Counted from the stretch's first letter, positions 22,998 through 32,207 are shown. The stretch: 47,132 nucleotides of DNA from an uncultured Nitrososphaera sp. (GCF_946478925.1 NZ_CAMLDP010000004.1:1-47132), one strand, 5' to 3'. The notes: generated by a model from the sequence alone, not told the origin. Program-made: numbers and translations.

Positions 22998-24074
22998 ATG
23001 GGAGTGGACACCATAAGGACGCTAAAACTACTGGGCAAGTGGTCCGCAAACAGGGCCGCAGGCAGGAGGCGCCCGCTTATCGCGGTGTTCAGCATGACCC
23101 ATTACTGCAACTTTTACTGCCCCATGTGCCCGTTTGGCGATGCGGACAAGGAGGGCCAGGTGGCGCTTGCAAGGCGCAAGGACCTGACGACTGAGCAGTG
23201 GAAGGCGGTGTTTGACAAGGTGTCCAAATACTGCGTGTGGGCCATAGTGGAGGGAGGCGAGCCTACGAGCAGGCCGGACTTTATGGAGCTCATAAAACAC
23301 CTGCACAGTCTAAAGATGCCGATAACTCTCATCTCCAACTGCTCGCTCTTGCACACAATAGACCTTGACGAATTGAAAAAGCACATCCAGTTTGTCACGT
23401 GCAGCATCGACTCGACCTACGAGGAGCCGTACTGCAAGGTACGCGGCGTCAACCCGCACATGTACCGCAGGGTCATGGACAACCTGCGTCTCTTGACGGA
23501 ACACAAGGTTCCGCACTATTTTAACAGCGTCATCACGAAATACAACGCGCAAGAATTCATCGACCAGACGTATTTTGACAGGGCAAAGGAGCTTGGAGCA
23601 AGCGCAGTCTCGCTTACGTTTGTCGAGGACAGGTCCGACGTCGACTACTCGCTTTTGCCGGACAGGCAGACCATGGACAGGGTGTGCGAAAGCGTGCTTG
23701 ACTATATCGGCAAGAAAAAGGGCCCGCAACTGATGATCCCGGCAGAATATTTCCAGCAGATACTGGAGCACGGCCGTGGAGTGTTTGACGAATGCGGCGT
23801 GTGGAAGAGCATCTTTGTAAACGGCGATGGGACCGTGATGGTGCCATGCTGGAAGTTCAACGGCCCGGAAAACACGTACAGCCTCCTTGAACATTCGGTG
23901 GACGAGATATGGAGCGCGCCGCAGTGGGACATTGCAAGGACGTGCCATGACTGCCAGGTGCTCGGCTGCATCTGGTATTCGTCGCAGCCCGTGTCGACGT
24001 TTGCGCGAAACTACATGCGCGGCCTTGGCAAGATAATCAGCCAGGAACGCCCTGAACTTGCAGAGGCCGTCTGA
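22998..24074 (+). CDS. Radical SAM protein with C-terminal Cys-rich (SPASM-like) region
   Basis: 358 aa from the ATG at 22998 (a longer frame starts at 22956). The 4Fe-4S site is HYCNFYCPMC (CxxxCxxC), and the SAM-binding GGEPT motif follows as VEGGEPTSRPDF. The C-terminal third has CGVW, PCWKF, CHDCQVLGC, which could bind an auxiliary cluster as in SPASM/twitch proteins. The overall pattern resembles HpnH-like and peptide- or lipid-modifying enzymes, but the substrate is unknown. It heads a rightward run: the CysRS-like gene starts 30 nt after its stop, then GNAT, Ino1 and SMC. Confidence 0.88.
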   Translation: MGVDTIRTLKLLGKWSANRAAGRRRPLIAVFSMTHYCNFYCPMCPFGDADKEGQVALARRKDLTTEQWKAVFDKVSKYCVWAIVEGGEPTSRPDFMELIKHLHSLKMPITLISNCSLLHTIDLDELKKHIQFVTCSIDSTYEEPYCKVRGVNPHMYRRVMDNLRLLTEHKVPHYFNSVITKYNAQEFIDQTYFDRAKELGASAVSLTFVEDRSDVDYSLLPDRQTMDRVCESVLDYIGKKKGPQLMIPAEYFQQILEHGRGVFDECGVWKSIFVNGDGTVMVPCWKFNGPENTYSLLEHSVDEIWSAPQWDIARTCHDCQVLGCIWYSSQPVSTFARNYMRGLGKIISQERPELAEAV

Positions 24075-24104
24075 TTACAGCCCGGGGCAGGCGCTACCAG
24101 ATAC

Positions 24105-25214
24105 TTGAAGGTCTATGACACGCTGGCAGCAAAAAAGAAGGACTTTACCCCCGGAGATGTTGCGAGGATATTTCTCTGTGGGCCGACCGTGTACGACTAT
24201 TTGCACGCTGGCCATGCAAGGATGCTCCTCTTTTACGACGCCGTTGCACGCTACCTACGCTCTCTGGGCACGGAGGCCAAGGTCATTGTAAACATCACAG
24301 ACATCGACCCCAAGGTGTTTGCAAGGGCGAAGGCAGAAGGCCGAGAACCTAAAGAGCTTGCCGGCGCGTACATCGGCGAGCTCTTGTACGACGCAGCTGC
24401 GCTTGGCATCGACGGCTTTGCGCTTGCGCGCGTGTCAGACCACGTGCAGACGGCGCGCTTGCTTGCAAGGCGCCTGCTCGACGAGGGCAAGGCGTACAGC
24501 GCAGGCGGAAACGTCTACCTCGACGCCAATGGCGCGGGGTTTGGCAGGCTGTCAAAGATGACAGAGCAAGAGCTTGCAGACTGCCGGCTCGACATTGCGC
24601 CGGGCAAAAGGTCGCCGTCTGATATACTGCTCTGGAACGCAAGCGAGGATTTTGGAGCAAGTTTTCCCGACGATGTGCTTGGAGGGGGCGTGCCGTGGTG
24701 GCACATGCAGGACACGTCGGTTGCTATGGTCAGCTTTGGCGGCAGGTACGACATGCACGGAGGCGCAGACGAGCTGGTGTACCCGCACCACGAGTCGCAC
24801 CTTGCGCAGCTGAGCGCGCTCACGTCAGAGAGCAAGCCGGTAAAGCTGTGGACGCACGTCGGCCTTGTGTATGCCAAGGGAAAAAAGATGAGCAAGTCGC
24901 TTGGCAACACGGTCGCAGTCAGGGAACTGCTGCAAGACCACAGCGCGAACGAAATGCGATTATATTTTTACTCTACACATTACAGAAAGCGGCTCGACTT
25001 TTCAGAGCAAGACCTGGCAAGGTGCGCAGCTGCTGACTCTGTCATTGCAGGCGCAATCGACAAAAAAAACAAGGCGACGTACATGAAAAGATTCATGCAA
25101 AAGATGGACGATGATTTTGACACGCCGGGAGCGGTAAAGGTGATGCTTGAAGCGGCGTGCGCAGGTGCAGGTACGGGGGCGATGGCAGAGATTCTTGGCC
25201 TCAGATATCGATGA
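24105..25214 (+). CDS. cysS: Short cysteinyl-tRNA synthetase-like protein lacking the C-terminal anticodon domain
   Basis: 369 aa against roughly 450-480 for ordinary CysRS. The catalytic core is complete: Cys25 in FLCGPTVYD, the HIGH box as HAGH (34-37), NITDID, the zinc region with WWHMQDTSVAM and HGGADELVYPHHES, and KMSKS (261-265). The third zinc ligand reads Asp instead of the bacterial Cys (GWHIEC); I recall that archaeal CysRS often has Asp there. After MDDDFDTPGAV the protein stops at AEILGLRYR, so the anticodon-recognising bundle is missing. It could be the cell's CysRS in a reduced form, or a cysteine ligase like MshC of mycothiol synthesis. The start is TTG at 24105. GNAT begins 11 nt downstream. 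Confidence 0.85.
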   Translation: MKVYDTLAAKKKDFTPGDVARIFLCGPTVYDYLHAGHARMLLFYDAVARYLRSLGTEAKVIVNITDIDPKVFARAKAEGREPKELAGAYIGELLYDAAALGIDGFALARVSDHVQTARLLARRLLDEGKAYSAGGNVYLDANGAGFGRLSKMTEQELADCRLDIAPGKRSPSDILLWNASEDFGASFPDDVLGGGVPWWHMQDTSVAMVSFGGRYDMHGGADELVYPHHESHLAQLSALTSESKPVKLWTHVGLVYAKGKKMSKSLGNTVAVRELLQDHSANEMRLYFYSTHYRKRLDFSEQDLARCAAADSVIAGAIDKKNKATYMKRFMQKMDDDFDTPGAVKVMLEAACAGAGTGAMAEILGLRYR

Positions 25215-25224
25215 TTATGGCAGG

Positions 25225-25914
25225 ATGGAGGAAAACGAGTGGGCGTTCTGCTCGCTCTGGTCAAAGGAAATAAAAATCAGGTGCGCAAGGGCGCTTGTCA
25301 ATCCGCGGCTCAAAGGCGACTATTTCTTCAACAGAGCAACGATTGAAAATTGCAATGTTCCGTACGAGCAGGTGGCAAGGGCGTTCTGGGACGCAGGCAT
25401 CGACTGCCACCTCTACTTCAGGTCGCAGCCGCCGCAAAACTTACGTGTGGTAGACACCATGTACGTATTGAAGTCTGTGAAAAAGTCCGGACCAATCAGG
25501 GCCCGGGTGACAGTGTGCAAACCGTCAGACATCGCAACGTGGATAGATGTTTTTTGTAGGTCGTTTTCAGTCCCGGAATGGAAGGACGAAGTCGAGCGCA
25601 TCGTAACAACCAACGCCAAGAAACTGGACCTCTTGCTGGCATACAATGACGATGACGACATGCCGGCAGGATGTGCGGCGCTTTTCACAAAAAACAACCT
25701 GATAGGCGTCTATTGCCTTGGCACCGTTCCGGCCCAGAGGAGCAGGGGCGTCGCCAAGTCGATTCTGAATTTTGCCAAGGCGCTTTCGGAAAAGCGCGGC
25801 CGGGTTTTGTTCCTGCAGACGCTTGGAAGCGAGAACCTGCTTGGCCTGTACAAGAGCGCAGGGTTTGAAACAGTCTATGCAAAGGCGATCTGCGCCGTTG
25901 CGAAAAAGACTTGA
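25225..25914 (+). CDS. GNAT family N-acetyltransferase
   Basis: 229 aa from the ATG at 25225; the longer frame overlaps the CysRS-like gene and looks spurious. The C-terminal GNAT domain (residues ~95-229) contains the acetyl-CoA loop in GVYCLGTVPAQRSRGVAKSIL and a terminal LLGLYKSAGFETVYAKA. The N-terminal 90 residues may be a second, degenerate GNAT half, as in two-domain acetyltransferases such as MshD. The substrate is unknown. It is tightly packed after the CysRS-like gene and is followed 36 nt later by Ino1, so shared transcription is likely. Confidence 0.85.
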   Translation: MEENEWAFCSLWSKEIKIRCARALVNPRLKGDYFFNRATIENCNVPYEQVARAFWDAGIDCHLYFRSQPPQNLRVVDTMYVLKSVKKSGPIRARVTVCKPSDIATWIDVFCRSFSVPEWKDEVERIVTTNAKKLDLLLAYNDDDDMPAGCAALFTKNNLIGVYCLGTVPAQRSRGVAKSILNFAKALSEKRGRVLFLQTLGSENLLGLYKSAGFETVYAKAICAVAKKT

Positions 25915-25915
25915 A

Positions 25916-25926
25916 GATATATTAAG
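25916..25926 (+). promoter_or_regulatory. TATA box upstream of ino1
   Basis: GATATATTAAG begins just after the GNAT stop. The expected start site (about 25 nt on) falls after the ATG at 25936, favouring the ATG at 25951 and suggesting ino1 also has its own promoter. Confidence 0.45.
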
Positions 25927-25950
25927 CAGATTCTAATGCAGATAAACGAG

Positions 25951-27039
25951 ATGCGTAGAAAGGTCAAGGTCGCCGTTGCCGGGATAGGCAACTGCGCTTC
26001 TGCTCTAGTCCAAGGCACCCGGTACTACCGAGAAAACCCAGACGCCAAAAAGCAGGAAAGCGACTGGATAGGCTTGACAGCGTACAACCTCGGCGGGCTG
26101 GAGCCGTCCGACATCGAGTTTGTGGCGGCCTTTGACGTCAACGCAAACAAGGTTGGAAAAGACCTTTCCGAGGCGATATTTGTCAAGCCGAATAACACTA
26201 TTCGCATCATAAAAGAGATGGACAAGATGGACGTCAAGGTGCAAAAGGGCGAGGTCCACGACGGCATCGGCAGGCACCTTGCGCAAAAGATCAAAGTAGC
26301 AGACGGCCCGGCGGCAAACGTGGCGCAGGTGCTAAAGGACACGGGCGCAGAGATGCTGCTAAACTATTTGCCTGTCGGAAGCAGAAAGGGCACGCAGTAC
26401 TACGCAGAGGCGTGCCTTGATGCAGGGTGCGCGTTTGTAAACGCAATACCGGTATTCATCGCATCTACGCCAAAGTGGCAGGACGCCTTTGCAGGCCGCG
26501 GCCTTGCGTGCGCCGGCGACGATGTCATGAGCCAGCTTGGCGCAACTGTTGTCCACAAGACGCTTGTCAAGCTGTTCGTGGACAGAGGCGTCAAGGTCAA
26601 CGAAACTTATCAGTTGAATATCGGAGGCGACATGGACTTTTACAACATGCTCGACGAAGAGCGCTTGGAGGACAAGAGGATAAGCAAGACATCCGCGGTG
26701 GCCGCCATGGCCCCATACGAGGTCCCGATGCGCATTGGCCCGTCCGACTTTGTAGGATTCCTTGAGAACGACAAGATTTGCTACATCTCTATAAAAGGCC
26801 AGTACTTTGGCGGAATCCCGGTGGAACTTGACTTGAAGCTAAAAGTGGTGGACGCCTACAACTCGGCCGGCGTCATGATAGACGCGGCAAGGTGCGCAAA
26901 AATAGCAATCGACAGGGGGATATCCGGCCCGCTTGACAGCATATCTGCCTACTGCTTCAAGCACCCGCCAGTCCAGATGCCATATTCTGTGGCAAAGGCC
27001 AATTTCCTAGAGTTCGTAGAGGGCAAGCGGGAACGCTAG
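25951..27039 (+). CDS. ino1: myo-Inositol-1-phosphate synthase
   Basis: 362 aa from ATG 25951. An NAD-binding start VKVAVAGIGNCASALVQG is followed by the DIEFVAAFDVNANKVGKDL segment, the NYLPVGSRKGTQYYAEACLDAGCAFVNAIP region and the Lys-rich active-site block around GGDMDFYNML and KTSAV. It converts glucose-6-phosphate to inositol-1-phosphate, the precursor of inositol phospholipids in archaea. In actinobacteria the product also enters mycothiol. The start was chosen from the TATA box position. The neighbours upstream are GNAT and the CysRS-like gene; SMC lies downstream. Confidence 0.93.
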   Translation: MRRKVKVAVAGIGNCASALVQGTRYYRENPDAKKQESDWIGLTAYNLGGLEPSDIEFVAAFDVNANKVGKDLSEAIFVKPNNTIRIIKEMDKMDVKVQKGEVHDGIGRHLAQKIKVADGPAANVAQVLKDTGAEMLLNYLPVGSRKGTQYYAEACLDAGCAFVNAIPVFIASTPKWQDAFAGRGLACAGDDVMSQLGATVVHKTLVKLFVDRGVKVNETYQLNIGGDMDFYNMLDEERLEDKRISKTSAVAAMAPYEVPMRIGPSDFVGFLENDKICYISIKGQYFGGIPVELDLKLKVVDAYNSAGVMIDAARCAKIAIDRGISGPLDSISAYCFKHPPVQMPYSVAKANFLEFVEGKRER

Positions 27040-27135
27040 CCGCAGATCTGATTAAAAATACTTGACCAAAAGGAAGCGCGATTGAGTGCCAGCACAGATA
27101 TTTAGCCCTGCGTAAAATCTCATCTCAGAACCCAC

Positions 27136-30100
27136 TTGGTCCACATCAAAAAGCTCGAAGTGTACGGGTTCAAGTCGTTTGGATTCCGCAATACTATCGT
27201 GCAGTTTGAGAAAGGGCTAGTAGCCATCACGGGGCCAAACGGCTCGGGCAAGAGCAACATCCTTGACGCCATCATGTTTGCGATAGGTGAGAACAGCCCC
27301 AAGGCCATGAGGGTAGACAAGTTCCAGTCGTTATTCCACGACGCCAACAACCCCGGCCACAGGCTCATACGCGTCAGCGTCACGTTTGACAACGCGGACA
27401 GAGGGATACCGATGGACGAGGACGCAGTCACCCTTACAAGGGAGATGGAAGGCCAGAGCGGCGAGTCGCAATACCTGCTCAACGGGAAAAAGGTGTCCAA
27501 GACTGCCATAATGGAGCTGCTTGAAGTGGTGCTGTCGGCTCCAAACAAGCTCAACATCGTGCAGCAGGGCATGATAACAAGGATTTCAGAACTGAACTCT
27601 GAGGAGAGGCGCAAGATAATCGAGGACATTGTCGGCCTCTCGTATTTTGACGAGAAAAAGGCAGAGGCGCTAAAGCAGCTCGACGAGGCCGACAGGCGCC
27701 TTGAAGTCGCGTTTGCAAGGATGGGCGAGATCCGAAAGCGCATAGACGAGCTGGAGGCAGAGCGCAACGACCAGCTGCGCTACGAGCAGACGGGTTCTGA
27801 ACTAAAGCGGTTCAAGGCGGTGCAACTTTCAAACAATATCAGGGTCGTGAGGAGCAAGCTTGCCACCAGCACGCAGATACTTGATGGCAACAACCAGCGT
27901 TCGGCGCAGCTTGCAAAGCAGCTGGACGAATTGCGGCAGGAAATAGAAGGGCTAGAGACTGAAAAGGCCAAGTTCATGGAGGAGGTAGACGCGGCAAACA
28001 AGGCCAAGGCGCAGCTTGCAAGCAGGACGGCTGCAATCGTCCACGACTCGGAACGCGCCAAGGCGATGCTCGGCGAGTCGCAGCGCAGGATTTCCGACAT
28101 TGAAAGGAGGCTTCCACAGATAGAAGGAGGCAAGCAGGCAATTGCCCGTCGGGCAGAAGGCATGAAGGCAGACGCGGAAAAGATACAGACCTCGATGGCC
28201 CAGAAAAAGGAAGCGCTTGCCACCTTGCGCACAAGATTGGACCAGATAAACGTCCAGGTCGAGGAGGTCTCGGCCGTTATCTCACGCTACACTGGCCTGC
28301 GGCAGAAACTCGAAGGCAGGCTAAAGCGCGTTTCGTCGCTTGGAAATTCAGTCGAAATGTCTGCGGCAAGGGTAGAGGAAAAGATCAAGACCAACGCGTA
28401 CAAAAAAGACGCCGGCGACTCGGCCCTTGCTTCCCTTGCGTCAGAGGTCGATTCTGCAAAAACTAGAATATCAGAGCTGCAAAAGTCGCTTGAATCAGAC
28501 AGGTTGCACTTGCAGGAAACAACAAGTACACTCGATGCGCTCACAGAAACCAAGGCCGCGCTGGAACGCGAGCTTGCCGACTCTGCAGCGATACTTTCAA
28601 AGGCAGATACGATGGCGACCAAGTTCGAGGAGCGGGCAAGTGTGGCCAAGCACGCTATGAACGAGGACTTTGCAATCGCGGAACTCACAAAATACAGCGA
28701 GAAATTTGGCATCAAGGGGACCGTCCACGACCTGATAAGGTGGGACAAGGGCTACGAGCGGGCGGTGCTTGCTTCCGGCTCGGAATGGATGAAGGCGTTT
28801 GTGGTAGAGGACGTCAAGTCCATGATAGCAATCGCCGCGTACGCAAAGGAAAAGAAACTCCCGCGTCTTCGCATAATCCCGCTTGACATCGTCGGGCGCC
28901 ACAAGACAAAGCCCGCAAAGGAGTTCAGGGGTGACACGAACGTGGTCGGGCGCGTGTCAGATTTTGTGTATTCAGAATATGAAGCATTACCCGAGTTTCT
29001 GTTTGCAGACGCAATCGTGGTCAGGAACTCGTCTGCGGCGTACGCGCTTGCAAGGCAGGGTTTCCGGGCAGTGTCTGTGGAAGGCGAGCTGTTTGAGCCG
29101 GAAGGAGGCTCGATGGCACTTGACTTTGGCTCAAAGATCTCCGATCTGACAAAGGCCATCATCCTTGGCGACTCGGTCGAGTCGCTCCGGGACATGCTAA
29201 GCAGGCTGTCAAAGGTGGTGGAGAAAAAGAACGCGCAGCTGCGCGAGGCTGCAGAGCGCATCGCGTCGGCCGAGGGCGAGAAGATAAGGCTAGAAATCCA
29301 GATTTCAAGTAGCGAGACCCGCCTTGCGCAGGAATCGTCGTCCGTTGTGGGCAAGGAAAAGACGTTGCTAGAGATGCAGGCGCATGGACAGGCGCTCGTA
29401 CAGGAGGCAGAATTGCTAGCCGCAGAGCTAGAGAGATGCAGGCGCAGGCTGGCGCTGATTTCTCCGACAGTCAACAAGTTGTCTTCTCGCTTGCAGGGAA
29501 TCGACGAGTCGGCCGCAAAGGCGCGCCTTGCAGAGATAAACGTCGAGCGCAACCAGATAGTGAAGCAGGCAGACACCGCAAATATCGAGCTGAGCCAGAT
29601 TTCAAGCTCGCTTGGCGGGATTGAAAGCAGGTTGGAATTCGACCAGCGCCAGCTTGCACAGATGGACGAGGAAAAGGAGCGACTGACCGCAGAACTTGAC
29701 CAGCGCAAAAAGCAGATGGAGGAGATGCAGGGCAAGTCGCAGGCGCTAGAGAATGAGCTAAAGGCGCTCAGGGACCAGGAGCAGCAGATAATCGATTCTT
29801 CCGGCAATGCCTACTCGGTCCTGCAGGAGTACGAGCGCAAGATAAAGGGGCTGTCTGAGGAGGAGCGCAAGGTGTCAAAGGAGAACAACATCATCGAGCG
29901 CGAGTCCGCGCTCTTGCGCAAGGACGTATCCGACCTGACGGGGCAAGAATCCCGCCTAGTAAACGACCTCGTGTGGCTCGGATACAAGAGCCTGCTCGAC
30001 CCGATGGACGTGGAAGGCGCGATAAAAGAGCTGTCAGATGAGTACGAGCAGGTAAAGTCGAGGATAAACCTGCGCGCCGACGAGTCGTACGTGCAGGTGA

Positions 30101-30690
30101 TGGAAGGCTACCGTGGCATGTCCACCCGGCGCAACCAGCTTGAAAGTGAGCGCAACTCTATCGTCTCGTTCATAGAGCAGATAGTTAAGGAGAAGAAAGA
30201 GATGTTCATGGACGCGTTTGGCAAGGTCGACAGCGACATACAGACGACGTTTTCCAAGCTGACTGGCGGAAGCGCAAGGCTTGAGCTTGAAAACCCGGAG
30301 GACGTGTTTGCCGGTGGCGTGATGCTGCTCGTGGCGTTTCCAGGCAAGGTCGCAAGGGAGTCGACCGCGCTTTCCGGCGGCGAGAAAACGATAGCCGCTA
30401 CTGTGTTTTTGCTTGCTCTCCAGTCGTTAAAGCCGTCACCGTTCTACCTGATGGACGAGGTCGAGGCGCACCTCGACGCGCAGAACACCGACAGGCTGTC
30501 AAAGATATTGGTAGAGCGCTCAAAGGACAACCAGATAATCATGGTGACGCTCAAGGACTCGACCGTGTCCAAGGCGACTCTAATTTATGGAGTCTATCCG
30601 AGGCAGGGCGTGTCGCAGGTAGTGAAATACAGGAATCCCGGACAGGTGCCGCTTGCGCAGATCAACAGCAGCACCGCTGAGGGCAACTAG
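27136..30690 (+). CDS. smc: Chromosome segregation protein SMC
   Basis: 1184 aa, full length. N-terminal Walker A GPNGSGKSNILDAIMFAIGE, a long coiled coil, a hinge domain around residues 510-680 (with KFGIKGTVHDLIRWDKGYERAV and VSVEGELFEPEGGSMA), the returning coiled coil, then the ABC signature LSGGEKTIAA and Walker B FYLMDEVEAHLD. It would form a ring with kleisin ScpA and organise chromosomes. The start is TTG at 27136, directly before the conserved VHIKKLEVYGFKSF. It lies 96 nt after ino1, with AT-rich promoter candidates in the gap. No ScpA/ScpB genes are in the window. Confidence 0.97.
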   Translation: MVHIKKLEVYGFKSFGFRNTIVQFEKGLVAITGPNGSGKSNILDAIMFAIGENSPKAMRVDKFQSLFHDANNPGHRLIRVSVTFDNADRGIPMDEDAVTLTREMEGQSGESQYLLNGKKVSKTAIMELLEVVLSAPNKLNIVQQGMITRISELNSEERRKIIEDIVGLSYFDEKKAEALKQLDEADRRLEVAFARMGEIRKRIDELEAERNDQLRYEQTGSELKRFKAVQLSNNIRVVRSKLATSTQILDGNNQRSAQLAKQLDELRQEIEGLETEKAKFMEEVDAANKAKAQLASRTAAIVHDSERAKAMLGESQRRISDIERRLPQIEGGKQAIARRAEGMKADAEKIQTSMAQKKEALATLRTRLDQINVQVEEVSAVISRYTGLRQKLEGRLKRVSSLGNSVEMSAARVEEKIKTNAYKKDAGDSALASLASEVDSAKTRISELQKSLESDRLHLQETTSTLDALTETKAALERELADSAAILSKADTMATKFEERASVAKHAMNEDFAIAELTKYSEKFGIKGTVHDLIRWDKGYERAVLASGSEWMKAFVVEDVKSMIAIAAYAKEKKLPRLRIIPLDIVGRHKTKPAKEFRGDTNVVGRVSDFVYSEYEALPEFLFADAIVVRNSSAAYALARQGFRAVSVEGELFEPEGGSMALDFGSKISDLTKAIILGDSVESLRDMLSRLSKVVEKKNAQLREAAERIASAEGEKIRLEIQISSSETRLAQESSSVVGKEKTLLEMQAHGQALVQEAELLAAELERCRRRLALISPTVNKLSSRLQGIDESAAKARLAEINVERNQIVKQADTANIELSQISSSLGGIESRLEFDQRQLAQMDEEKERLTAELDQRKKQMEEMQGKSQALENELKALRDQEQQIIDSSGNAYSVLQEYERKIKGLSEEERKVSKENNIIERESALLRKDVSDLTGQESRLVNDLVWLGYKSLLDPMDVEGAIKELSDEYEQVKSRINLRADESYVQVMEGYRGMSTRRNQLESERNSIVSFIEQIVKEKKEMFMDAFGKVDSDIQTTFSKLTGGSARLELENPEDVFAGGVMLLVAFPGKVARESTALSGGEKTIAATVFLLALQSLKPSPFYLMDEVEAHLDAQNTDRLSKILVERSKDNQIIMVTLKDSTVSKATLIYGVYPRQGVSQVVKYRNPGQVPLAQINSSTAEGN

Positions 30691-30721
30691 GAAAAACGCG
30701 TTGCGATTCTACGAGGCGTGC

Positions 30722-30895
30722 TTATAGCTCGTCTATAGAGAACTTGGACATGCATGACGTGCACTCGTAGATTTCCTTGCCCACGTCGCCGGAAACCTTG
30801 AACTTGACTATCGTGGTGCACTTGGGGCACTTGCCGTCCGTCATGCGGGCCCTGCTCATCGGCCGGGCTGCTGCCTTTCTTCTTCGGCTACCCAT
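30722..30895 (-). CDS. 57-residue zinc-ribbon protein
   Basis: ATG at 30895 to TAA at 30722. A strongly basic N-terminus (MGSRRRKAAARPMSRARMT) is followed by a zinc ribbon made of CPKC and CTSC about 18 residues apart, then a short acidic end. It looks like an RNA- or ribosome-associated mini-protein. I have no family name for it. It converges with smc (31-nt gap). Confidence 0.75.
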   Translation of the reverse strand: MGSRRRKAAARPMSRARMTDGKCPKCTTIVKFKVSGDVGKEIYECTSCMSKFSIDEL

Positions 30896-31202
30896 ATTAG
30901 ATTACACCGGCAAGTGGAACCACCGTTTTATAAACCAAATTGGGATTATTTTCTAGGGCAGGGTGGCGCACAAAGGTTAATAATTTGATAGTTTGACTAT
31001 GATTGGCCACGAATTATCTGTTATGGACCTGTCTCTAGTGAATTCCGGTTTCGACAGAGGGAACTCCTGTTAGACCGATAATATATCGAGAGCATATTCT
31101 ACTTTCTTTACAGAGACCGGACCTCTCTCATCCATTATAGACATCATTAGGCAAATTTCTTGCCGCGAACGGATTTTATATCGAGTATGCCTCACAGATT
31201 GT
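30896..31202. other. Intergenic region with possible regulator remnant
   Basis: About 300 nt, AT-richer than the flanks. It holds the zinc-ribbon promoter (minus strand) and the TATA box of the 31203 gene. On the minus strand, 31175-31070 reads RSRQEICLMMSIMDERG... and ends ILSV before TAA, vaguely like the start of thaumarchaeal ArnR1-type winged-helix regulators, but it is too short to be a working one. No RNA gene is recognised. Confidence 0.3.
31174..31181 (+). promoter_or_regulatory. TATA box of the 31203 gene
   Basis: TTTTATAT is centred 26 nt before GTG 31203, implying a leaderless mRNA and supporting the GTG start. Confidence 0.5.
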
Positions 31203-31508
31203 GTGCTCCTTCCAGAATCCTGCTCCGTCAAGGTCGGTGGGACGGAATGCCGCCTGCCACCGTCCCACGTGGTTTCCATAAAGTCGCACGACGGCGAGTA
31301 CATGGTCGCAGTGGTATGCGACGACCACAAAGACGGCCTTGAGCACAAGCTGGAATCCATGCAAAAAACAGGCAAGGCACCGGCTGGCAAAATCCACTTC
31401 CAGACGGTCAGGGCGGTAGTCACTGACTGCGTCGCAGGCATGGAAGAGGATTATGTCGAGATCGAGCTAAAGCGCGGCGTCAACTCTGACAGGAAAAACC
31501 CTAGCTAG
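31203..31508 (+). CDS. Hypothetical protein with scattered cysteines
   Basis: 101 aa from a GTG at 31203. It begins LLPESCSVKVGGTECRLPPSHVVSI and has four Cys and three His overall. The middle part, EYMVAVVCDDHKDGLEHKLESM, looks like a strand followed by a helix. I do not recognise a family. The overlapping minus-strand ORF has poor composition and is treated as a shadow. The gene overlaps the convergent VTT gene by 4 nt. Confidence 0.6.
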   Translation: MLLPESCSVKVGGTECRLPPSHVVSIKSHDGEYMVAVVCDDHKDGLEHKLESMQKTGKAPAGKIHFQTVRAVVTDCVAGMEEDYVEIELKRGVNSDRKNPS

Positions 31509-32173
31509 TCTTCTTCCTTCTTTTCAGGATTGCCTTTTGTCTCTTCTTTCTCGTCTTCCTTGACGGCCCAGGGAAACCACCTGCCGATGAGCTTTCCCCA
31601 GTCTATCTTGAGCGAGAAGTAGATTATCACGCCCATGACAGCGATGCTTGCCACCGTGATTATCACAAGCGTCGTGTTGTCGGTGTTTGACACGACATCC
31701 TGCACGAGCGGCCTGCCAAGAAAGACCGTGCTCCACACTATCGCCTCGTTCATCACGACCTTGCCTGCAAACGTCGAAAGGGCGAACTTCCAAGGGCTAT
31801 ACCTTGCCAGGCCGAGCGGGATGTAGACGATGTCGTCCGGGATTGGAGTCGCGGCTGCAACAAAGGCCCCGGGCCAGCCATACTTGCTCACGAGCCTCTG
31901 CAATGGAAGCATCCGCTTTTGCGTCTTTTGGCTGAGCATCTTGCGGCCGTAATAGCTGGCAAAGAATATGATGGTCTTGGCGATGACCGTCCCAAGCGCG
32001 CTCACTATGGCTATCATGTGCGGGTCGAACTTTTCGCTCAGCGCGGCCGCAAGGATCACCGGAAAATACGGGACCGGAACAAACACTATGATGCTCCCAA
32101 CAAAGCTTACCAGAAAGATGCCCAGGTATCCAAGCTCGCCATCAAGTGGGAACAGGCTTGCGATATCGACCAA
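31505..32173 (-). CDS. VTT-domain (DedA/SNARE-associated-like) membrane protein
   Basis: 222 aa with four to five TM or re-entrant helices. Characteristic pieces are SFVGSIIVFVPVPYFPVILAAAL near the start, a glycine-containing ASYYGRKML, and the second re-entrant motif AAATPIPDDIVYIPLGLARY. VTT/DedA proteins move phospholipids or polyprenyl-phosphate carriers across membranes or affect membrane homeostasis; the archaeal role is not known. A charged E/K tail of about 25 residues follows the last helix. It is 34 nt downstream of ProRS on the same strand. Confidence 0.85.
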   Translation of the reverse strand: MVDIASLFPLDGELGYLGIFLVSFVGSIIVFVPVPYFPVILAAALSEKFDPHMIAIVSALGTVIAKTIIFFASYYGRKMLSQKTQKRMLPLQRLVSKYGWPGAFVAAATPIPDDIVYIPLGLARYSPWKFALSTFAGKVVMNEAIVWSTVFLGRPLVQDVVSNTDNTTLVIITVASIAVMGVIIYFSLKIDWGKLIGRWFPWAVKEDEKEETKGNPEKKEED

Positions 32174-32207
32174 GCGTAACTAGCTCTCGCGCTATATCCC
32201 TTAATAA

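Noticed and set aside
24105..25914. Frameshifted single CysRS gene continuing into the GNAT frame
   Set aside because: The following frame encodes an independent GNAT protein with an acetyl-CoA motif and no sequence like the CysRS anticodon domain.
31070..31441. 123-codon leftward ORF opposite the 31203 gene
   Set aside because: Most of it is antisense to the forward gene; only its last 35 codons look possibly meaningful and those are described as a remnant.
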